Source: Elephas maximus indicus
Lineage: Eukaryota; Chordata; Mammalia; Proboscidea; Elephantidae
Assembly: GCF_024166365.1 (NCBI RefSeq)
Contig: NC_064835.1
Span: 64,398,607 to 64,462,606 of the forward strand
Length of the DNA: 64,000 bases
Reading direction: 5' to 3'
Position 1 is the first letter of the stretch. Every line of letters begins with the position of its first letter. Of the stretch, positions 56,541 through 64,000 are shown piece after piece. The notes beneath the pieces were generated by a model that did not search any database, was not told where the DNA came from, and worked only from the letters and a program-made list of their open reading frames with translations. The position numbers and the translations under genes are program-made.

Positions 56541-56749
56541 CTATACTTGCTAAATTGGTTATATCTGAAATTGACAGATGAGCTACTTCAGGTAAATTCC
56601 TTTCTCTGTCTTGTTAAATATTACTTCTCGTTTAGGCCCAAGCACTAGAGTTTTTTTTTTTTTTTTTTTTTTTAGAGCTCTACCTAGCCCCCAAAGTCCA
56701 AGTTCTGTCTCTTCAAGAAATATTTCATGATGCAAGTGATACATATTTA

Positions 56750-57330
56750 GAAAAATATGAGTAAATATAAAGAAAAGATTAATATTGTCTTAAATTCTGA
56801 TTCCCCAAAACAACTAGTTATTTGGTTAACATTTGGTAAGTTTTAAATATTTTCTCTCTATGTATTTACTGTCTATTTTTACCAAAATGGGATCCTAGGA
56901 TGTAAACTGTGCTGTAACTTGCTTTTTCAACCTAACAGTGTACCATGAATACCTTTGCATGTCAAAAAATATACTTCTACAATATCCTTCTTAATGGCAT
57001 CATAATATGCAAATGTACCATAAACTATAGTGAACATTCAGTTTTGCAGGGTTTTTTTTTTTTTTTTTGGCAAACATTAATTGTCACTTTTATTGAAAGA
57101 CTTTAGGCATGTCACCTGATCGTGAAAGATAAGTCATCCATTTTACTAAAGAAGAATATGACCAAAGGGACAAAATACATATATGTTTAAGATTGTTAAC
57201 ATTCTGCTTTATTTGCTTTACCACCTATCCATCCATCCATCAATCCATCTTATTTTTTAATGCATTTCAAAGTAAGTTGCAGATATCAGTCTATTTCACT
57301 CGTAGACACTTCGACATGCATATTATTAAC
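56750..57330 (-). mobile_element. L1 fragment with T runs
   Basis: Old L1 text in reverse (ccatgaatacctttgcatgtc, aatggcatcataatatgc) between poly-T runs at 56651-56674 and 57051-57069. A ccatccatccatcaatcc patch occurs near 57228. Confidence 0.6.
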
Positions 57331-57510
57331 CGTCGTTGTTGTTGTTTGCCATCGAGTGGATTCTGATTCATAGCAACCCCATAGCACAGAGTAGAATTGC
57401 CCCATAGAATTTCCTAGGCTATAGTCTGAAAGCATTCAGCTGCTAACCCAAAAGTCTGTCGTTTGAACCCAGCAGCTGCGGTGCTGGAGAACGATGTGGC
57501 AGTCTAGTTT
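57330..57510. mobile_element. AfroSINE with an internal orientation switch
   Basis: The left half reads as a minus-strand SINE (gttgttgtttgccatcgagtgg, agtagaattgccccatagaatttcc). The right half reads as a plus-strand SINE (gcattcagctgctaacccaaaag, gtttgaacccagcagctgc). The join is at about 57425. Confidence 0.65.
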
Positions 57511-57719
57511 TGCAGTTTTTTTTAATGTTATTTTTAAAAGCACAAGGAACGTCCTTATACATGTGCTTTGTGCATTTGTTTAAGCTGTTCTCTATGCTAA
57601 GTTCTGAGAAATAGAATTCCTGGTTGAAACGTATACACATTTTAAGACCTTCGATGCACACAGCCAAACTGCCCTCTAGAAAAATTGTATGGACTTACCT
57701 GCTGACCTGCAAGGTACAA

Positions 57720-57975
57720 TGAGCCCATCTCCCTAGTCCTTCATCTTCACTACACATTTCTGCCCTTTCTTAACTTTGTTAATTTGATAGACAAAAGTTG
57801 GTATCCTGGACTTTGACTTTGCATTTCTTTCATTACTAGAGAAATTTGCATGGGTTGATCAACCACTTGTATTTCTTCTAAGTGAATTCCCCATCATTGC
57901 CATTTGCTCATTATCTCTTGATTAATCTTTGATTTCTGTTCTGCAGTGATTTGAAAGAGTTCTTTGCATGTGAAG
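57720..57975 (-). mobile_element. L1 remnants
   Basis: Text such as cctggactttgactttgcatttc and aaatttgcatgggttgatcaacc fits an L1 in reverse; it is diverged and non-coding. Confidence 0.5.
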
Positions 57976-57981
57976 GATATT

Positions 57982-58215
57982 GTTGTTGTTAGGTGCTGTC
58001 AAGTCAGCTCTAACTCATAGCAACCTTACATATACCAGAACGAAACATTGACTGGTCCAGCAACCTCCTCCCAGTCCTTGGTATGTTTGAGCCCATTGTT
58101 GCAGCTATCGTATCAATGTATCTCATCGAGGCTTTCCTCTTTTTTGCTGACCCTCTACTTTACCAAACATGATGATCTCTTCTAGCAATTGGTCTTTTCT
58201 GATGACATGTCTAAA
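57982..58215 (-). mobile_element. RTE/BovB 3' fragment
   Basis: ttgttgttaggtgctgtcaagtcagc, then accagaacgaaacattgactggtcc and tgctgaccctctactttaccaaac, the same region as the larger BovB at 6.4 kb. Confidence 0.85.
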
Positions 58216-59070
58216 ATAATAACCCTTTGCCTACCAAATGTGTGACAAATATTTTGCCCCAGTTTGTCATTTGTTTTTTAATCATGTTTATGATATATCT
58301 GAAAGTTTTTTAGACATACTAATACTAGAAATTACTGGATGATCTCATCTATTGGCCTTTTTTCTTTAAGGCCTTTGCCTTTCAAATTATGCTTAGAAAG
58401 TCTTCACAGCGAGATTATTAAATAATTAACTGTATTTTATTCTAGATTTTAATGTTTTTTTTTTACATTCAAGTCTCTATTCCATCTGTAATTTATTACT
58501 GTACATGGTGCAATGTAAGAATTCAATCAATTTTTTCCCAAAATGGTTAAGGGGTTGACCAATTACCAAGTATCATATTTAAGCTCTCTCTTCTTCACCC
58601 AGTGACCTACGTCATATTCTAAATGTTTACACATCCTTCAATTTGTTTGTGGTCCACTATTCTCTTCCTATTGGTCTGTCTATTCCTCACCAACACCACA
58701 ATGTTTTCATTACTGTTGCTTCATCGCATGCTTTGATACCTGGTAGAAAAATCTACCCTCTTTATTCTTTCTTTTCAAAGTTTTCTTGGCTATTCTTTTA
58801 CACTTATTCTTCCACAGGAAATATTGAAACATTCAGTACAGCTCTAAGCAAACTTGTCTTTGTGGGTTTTGTTAGAATTGCGACACACCTAAAATTACTC
58901 AACTCCTTCCCTCCTTCAAAATTGTTATCTTTACAGTATTGACTTTCGTCTTGCAGGGATGTAATCTGATTCTGGATTTATTCAAGTCTTCTTTTATTAC
59001 AATTTGAAGTCATCCTCATATAGATATAGATAAATAGATGATAGAGCTAGACAGACAGGCAGATAGATAG
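58216..59070 (-). mobile_element. L1 remnants and a GATA-like repeat
   Basis: Old L1 in reverse (aagtctctattccatctgtaattt, cctctttattctttcttttcaaag), followed by a degenerate GATA/AGAC repeat at 59016-59071. Confidence 0.55.
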
Positions 59071-59071
59071 A

Positions 59072-59560
59072 TTGCTGTCGAGTAAACTGACTCCAGCTCA
59101 TGGCAACCTTATGTACAATAAAACAACATGTTGCCTGGTTCTGTGTCATCCCCACAATCACAGGTATGTTCAAGTCCATCGTTGCAGCTGTTGTGCCAAT
59201 CCATCTCACCAAGGGTCTCCCTCGCCTTTGCTGGCCCTCCACAATGTCCTCCATCGATTGGTCCCTCCTGTGATATGTCTAAAGCAAGCCAGTCAGACAA
59301 CGTTCTGTTGCAATCCACAGGGTTTTCTTTGGCTAATTTTTGGAACTAGATCACCAGTTCTTTCTTCCTAGTCTGTCTTAGTCTGGAATTTCCACTGAAA
59401 CTTGTACACCATGAGTGACCTTGCTGGTATTTGAAATACTGCTGGCATAGCTTCCAGCATCACAGCAACATGAAAGCCACCACAGTATGACCAACTGACA
59501 GAGGAGCTGTAGTATATTCAAAGAGTCTACATATGCCTTGTTGAGTTTATTCCTAGTTAA
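59072..59560 (-). mobile_element. RTE-derived fragment
   Basis: gctgtcgagtaaactgactccag, then ggtatgttcaagtccatcgttgc is the reverse of an RTE 3' part (the minus strand encodes GRPLVRWIGTT). From about 59300 (cacagggttttctttggctaat) it continues with a middle section like that of the composite SINE. Confidence 0.75.
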
Positions 59561-59838
59561 GTTACATTTTGTTGTTGTTGTTGTTGGTATCGTGAAAGTG
59601 AAACTTTCTTCCACTATATTTTCTAAATAGTTGTCATCTTACTGGGTTCTCCTGATGGTTCCATTCTTTTTTCAGGTAGTTCTCAATAATGTTGTCCCTC
59701 CTTTCTACACAGAATGTCCTATTTCTTTTTGCTGACTTATTGAGATGGTTAGAAGTACAGAACTTTGTTAAATGATAATGGTGAGTCCTTTCCTAGCACT
59801 GCCCCTAGTGTTTCACTCAACATCTTAACCTATGGACT

Positions 59839-60218
59839 AGAAGGATCCCAGAGGTTGTGGCCCCCGGACCTTCTGTTAGCCCAGGTCTGGAATCACTCCC
59901 AAAGCCAACTCTTCAGTCAGGGATTGGACTAGACTATAAGACAGAAAATGATACTGGTGAGGAGTGAGCTTCTTGGCTCAAACAGATACATGAGATTATG
60001 TGGGCAGCTCCTGTCTGAAGGCCAGATGAGAAGGCAGAGGGGGACAGGAGCTGGCTGAATGGACACAGGAAATACAGGGTGGGGAGGAGGAGTGTGCTGT
60101 CTCATTAGAGGGAGAGCAGCTAGGAGTACACAGCAAGGTGTATATAAATTTTTGTATGAGAGGTTGACTTGATTTGTAAACTTTCACTTAAAGCACAATA
60201 AAAAATAATAATAATAAT
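59839..60218 (+). mobile_element. 5'-truncated LINE 3' end (second copy)
   Basis: A 380-bp insertion flanked by ctatggact at 59830-59838 and 60219-60227. It matches the 3' half of the element at 19979-20660 (ggaccttctgttagcccagg, ggtgaggagtgagcttcttgg, tttcacttaaagcacaataaaaa), but is more diverged. Confidence 0.8.
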
Positions 60219-60229
60219 CTATGGACTCT

Positions 60230-62573
60230 GTGCCCAGACAAATGCATTTATAAATACTCTTGAGAAATACAGCGTTCAATTTCAGGGGCTACAGAGACCT
60301 CATTAAGTCACAGAGTCAGAAGCACTGGCTATAGGATTGAAAGATATACTCTATAACATTAAGGAAGCTCCTTTCTATTTCCAGTGCATTACTTCTTTTT
60401 ATAAGTCATCAACAAATATTGTACTTTATCAAATGCTTTTCAGCTTCTACTTACATAATTTTGCTAATTTTACATATTAATATGAATTATTAATGATTAC
60501 CTAATATTGAACTATTTCATATTCCTGGAATAAAGCCAATTCAGCTCTCATGACTTATTCTTTTAATAGGTCGTTAGATTCCATTTTCTATTATTTATTT
60601 AAGATTTTGTATGCCTATTCATTCTATAAGTGAGATTTATGGGTTTGGGTGGGCTTTATCAGATTTTGCTGTGTGGTAATTCCAGCTGTATAAAAATCAA
60701 GGTTTCTACCTCTTAATTTTTTCTCTGCTCTGGAATAGTACATATATCACAGGAATTATCTATCCTCTGAAAATCTGGGAAAATTCTCACCATAATTTCC
60801 TGACTCCAACTCTTTCTAATGAGGTGATTCTTAGCAAAACGACCAATTTTCCTGTTTCTTTCATGCTTATTGAACTGTCCAGTTTTCTGTTGTTTTTTGA
60901 AATAGTTTCGGTAATTTTTTTTCCAAATTAGCGCATTTCAAGGAGATTTTAAAATCTATTACCGTAGAGACATACTTAGGATTTCCCCCAAATATTCTAA
61001 CTTTCCAATATCTCTGCTGTTACGTCCCTGTTTTCATTATGGGCTTTAGCTTTGTTTTCTCTACTTCTCCCAGTTAGATTAGCTGCAGAATTATTCATTT
61101 AACTGGTTCATTACCAAGAGCTAGCTCAAATGATTTCTCAATTCTATTATTTTCTTTTTTCTAATCCTTACTTCTCCTTTGGTTTTTTTTTTTAATTATT
61201 TTCTTCTTCCTGTCTTTTTAAGGTTTGTTTTGTTATTCTGACTTCTTAAGACGAGGCTTTATTTTTCTCTCTATCTTCTGATAAAAATATTTATTGCTAT
61301 GAGATTGTTTTTGCTTACTACCACCTTGGCATTGCCACATGTATTTCGATATAATGTTTTCATTTTCTTGGTATTTAGTGATTACGGTATTATTTTTATT
61401 ATTTGATCTAAGAGTTGGATGCTTAGTTTTCATTCTTTCATTTAATTAACGTAAGTTTTTAAGGCTATACATTTTCCCTGAGCACTGTTTTAGCTATCAC
61501 CAGTAAGTTCTAGTATGTGATGTTTTATAATTACTTCCTAGATACACTGTAATTTCAGTCTGTGTTACTCTTTCAGTGAAGAACTTTTACAAAAGAGAGA
61601 GATGTTTTTTAGTTTTTTAATTTTCCAAATTAAAGAAGAAGCTTTTCCAGTTGTTGATCTTGTTATTGGTTTCTAATTTTACGTCACTGCAATCTTATCA
61701 AGGTTTTCTTTGCAACCTGTTACATGGTCAATTTTGTAAATATGCTGTAGGTGTATTCTCCAATTTCAGGCTACAGAGTTCAATATATATTAATCAAATT
61801 AATAATTATGGCAGGCCTTCTATATCCTCCCATATTTTTGTCCCCTTAATCTGAAATGAACTCAGAGAAATTGATATGTCTTTGCCTGCCTACCAGTGTG
61901 TTTCTATTTCTTCTTATATTTTCTGTGGTTTTGTGTTTCATAAACATTATGTTCAGTTTTAGTTTGCACACAGATATTCTCATAACTGTTATATCATTGA
62001 ATTGCACCATTTAGCATTATAAAGTGCCTTTCTTTGTCTCTTTTAATTCTGGGGGCCTGAATACCCTCTTGTCCAATATTAAAATGGTGGCTTCTGCTTT
62101 CTGAGTTTATGTTCTAGTATTGTTATAACTTTATATACACTGATATATTCTGATAATACTCTTAGATCGCTATGTGTTTAGGGGCAGTATTTATTGGTTC
62201 CCTAGTATAAAAAAAAATATATAGCAATGACAAAATAATCAAATTTTATCTCCTTCTCCCTCCCTTCTCTATCACCCAGTTTTAGTCAATATTAACTTCC
62301 TTAACAGTTATCTTTGTACCATTAAATGTGTTTATACTTCTATTATTTGATTTGCCAATTTAAAAAAAATCTATTAACTCTGTTTACTCTATAATATGGC
62401 AATCAGTGTCGTTATTCTACATCCCATCCTCTTTCCTACCTCTCCATCCAATTTTTATCAGTATTATCATTTCTACATTCTCAGTATATATGGCATATAA
62501 ATTCTGCCCTGTTACTCTAAACCTTTTCATTCATTTTCATTTTAATTCTAAGGTAAAACACGATTACAACCAG

Positions 62574-62619
<46 letters not shown>

Positions 62620-63750
62620 TTTTTCTAGTTATCGCCTAGTTGGCTAAAGTTTATCCCCTAATAGTTCCCTCAAGAAGGGCTCAGAGGAACAATATTCTCT
62701 TAGTTTCTGAATGCTCAAAAGTATTTGTCTACAGTCTTTATGCTTGAAGGATAGCTTGGCTGAGTATAAAGCTATCAAGTCACCTTTTCTTTCTTTGAAG
62801 ATTTTATACATAGTACTTTTCTGTCTTTGGGCACTGAATATTGTTACAGAGAAATTGAAGCCACCCTTATTTCTTATTTTAAATTACATAATTTTTTTGC
62901 AGGGAAAGAGATATGACTACCCAAGGAGTTCTTTCATTAGCTCTAAAGTCCAGTAACTATGCTAGGATATGCCTCAGGGTTGACCTACCTGGGTTAATTT
63001 TCCTGACACACGGTGAACCTTTTTCAAAATGTAGATTCAAGTATTCTTTCATTTCAGAAAAGTTTGATTAAACTATTATAAGCTTAAGTTTGGGTTTTGT
63101 TTTTCACTATTTTGTTTATCTTCCTCAGAGATTCCAATTATGCAAATGTTGTATCTCCTTTGCCTGTCTTCTATATCATTTTCTCTTTATTCTTTTATAA
63201 GTCTTTATTTCCATTTTATTTTGGTTATTTTTTATCATTTCTATCCTCTGTGCTCCTTACTGTGTTTTCTAATGTGGCCATTCTCCCCTATGCTCCTTCC
63301 AATTTCATCTTTCTTTCTAAGAAGGTTTTGATTTTCTTCATCTTTCCTGAGTCCTCCCATGAAATATGAATTTCATTTCCTCTCATATCACCATTCCTTG
63401 AGTTCTTTCATTCCTTTTGACTGTCTTATTTCTGAAAAGTTCAAAGCAACATATTTCATCTCATCTGCTCCATGGCAAAGTTTTCTGGTGGGTATTCCTC
63501 CTTTTGTTAATAAGTTTTGATGTATGTTTTCTCTTATTTTTTCACACTATATTTGAATTATTGCTGTGCCATTTTTCATATCATTAATTATCACTAAATG
63601 TGTTAGATTTTCCTAGACCAGCTATATCATTTGTTCCTGCCTCAGAGGTAGACTGCTTCCTGAAAATGTGGCTCATCTGTGTGACTCTTGTATAGCTCTA
63701 CTTTCTCTGCTTCTCTGAACCAAACAAGGTCTAGGGGGGCTTCTGTCACC
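60230..63750 (-). mobile_element. Long diverged L1 (gene orientation)
   Basis: AT-rich relic of L1 in reverse: actttatcaaatgcttttcagc, attcctggaataaagccaattc, gagcactgttttagctatcacc, cttgaaggatagcttggctgag. It contains a (GT)n at 62576-62618. All open frames in it are non-coding. Confidence 0.7.
62576..62618. repeat. (GT)n microsatellite
   Basis: About 21 uninterrupted GT units. Confidence 0.95.
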
Positions 63751-63754
63751 AGCC

Positions 63755-63930
63755 TGGGGCTGTTTCCAAAGCAGTTCAACTCATCCAGTGGCTCTGTGGG
63801 AGAAAGACCTGGTGATCTGCTTCTGTAAATGTTACAGCCAAGAAAACTCTATGAAGCAGTTCTACTCTGTCACATGAGGTCACTATGTGTTGAGACCAAA
63901 TTGATGGCACCTAACAACAATTTTTAACTA
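63755..63930 (+). mobile_element. AfroSINE, 5' incomplete
   Basis: gcagttcaactcatccagtggc, gacctggtgatctgcttctgtaaatg, then cactatgtgttgagaccaaattgatggcacctaacaacaa, a full RTE-like tail. Confidence 0.85.
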
Positions 63931-64000
63931 TTTATTATGGAAATTTTCAAGCATATACAAAAGTAAAGAGAATAGAAATAAATCACCATGTACTGTAACA

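Overview
This is mammalian nuclear DNA, most likely from an afrotherian and probably an elephant. It carries tRNA-headed SINEs with RTE-type tails (the AfroSINE pattern), RTE/BovB LINE fragments that share those tails, and MIR, L2, L1, hAT and LTR debris. There is no prokaryotic-style gene density, operon or CRISPR array. The species call rests on recognising the repeats, not on a database search.

The only protein-coding gene I can support is the 3' part of the dysferlin gene (DYSF), on the minus strand. Fourteen coding exons between 55581 and 29622 join, with GT-AG introns and matching phases, into one uninterrupted frame of 577 codons plus a stop. The protein piece covers a linker, the C2F domain, a linker, the C2G domain, the juxtamembrane segment, the single C-terminal transmembrane helix and the short extracellular tail. 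Counting back from the 55 exons of the canonical human transcript (from memory), these are exons 42-55. The remaining exons lie beyond the right edge, past an intron of at least 8.4 kb that is mostly old L1 sequence.

Layout: 1-29.3 kb is the intergenic region downstream of DYSF. It holds no credible gene but many repeats: two or three hAT-like inverted-repeat elements, a 5'-truncated BovB/RTE with a perfect 16-bp target duplication, several AfroSINEs (some nested), a LINE 3' end inserted in an AfroSINE, a MER5A-like element, L2 and MIR fragments, and microsatellites. The DYSF 3' UTR probably runs from 29621 to about 29340, with a non-canonical poly(A) signal. From 29.6 to 55.6 kb the exons alternate with introns. 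Those introns hold a tRNA-Gly/RTE composite SINE, a 42-bp minisatellite touching the exon 54 donor, a 34-37-bp minisatellite of about 0.9 kb with a perfect 140-bp higher-order repeat, and an LTR with a primer-binding-site-like sequence. From 55.6 to 64 kb is upstream intron, with a long polypyrimidine stretch beside the exon 42 acceptor.

I found no undescribed biological system. The most useful observations are the complete exon reconstruction, a Cys at the membrane boundary where I remember Trp in human, the LINE-SINE tail sharing, and tandem repeats lying against splice sites.
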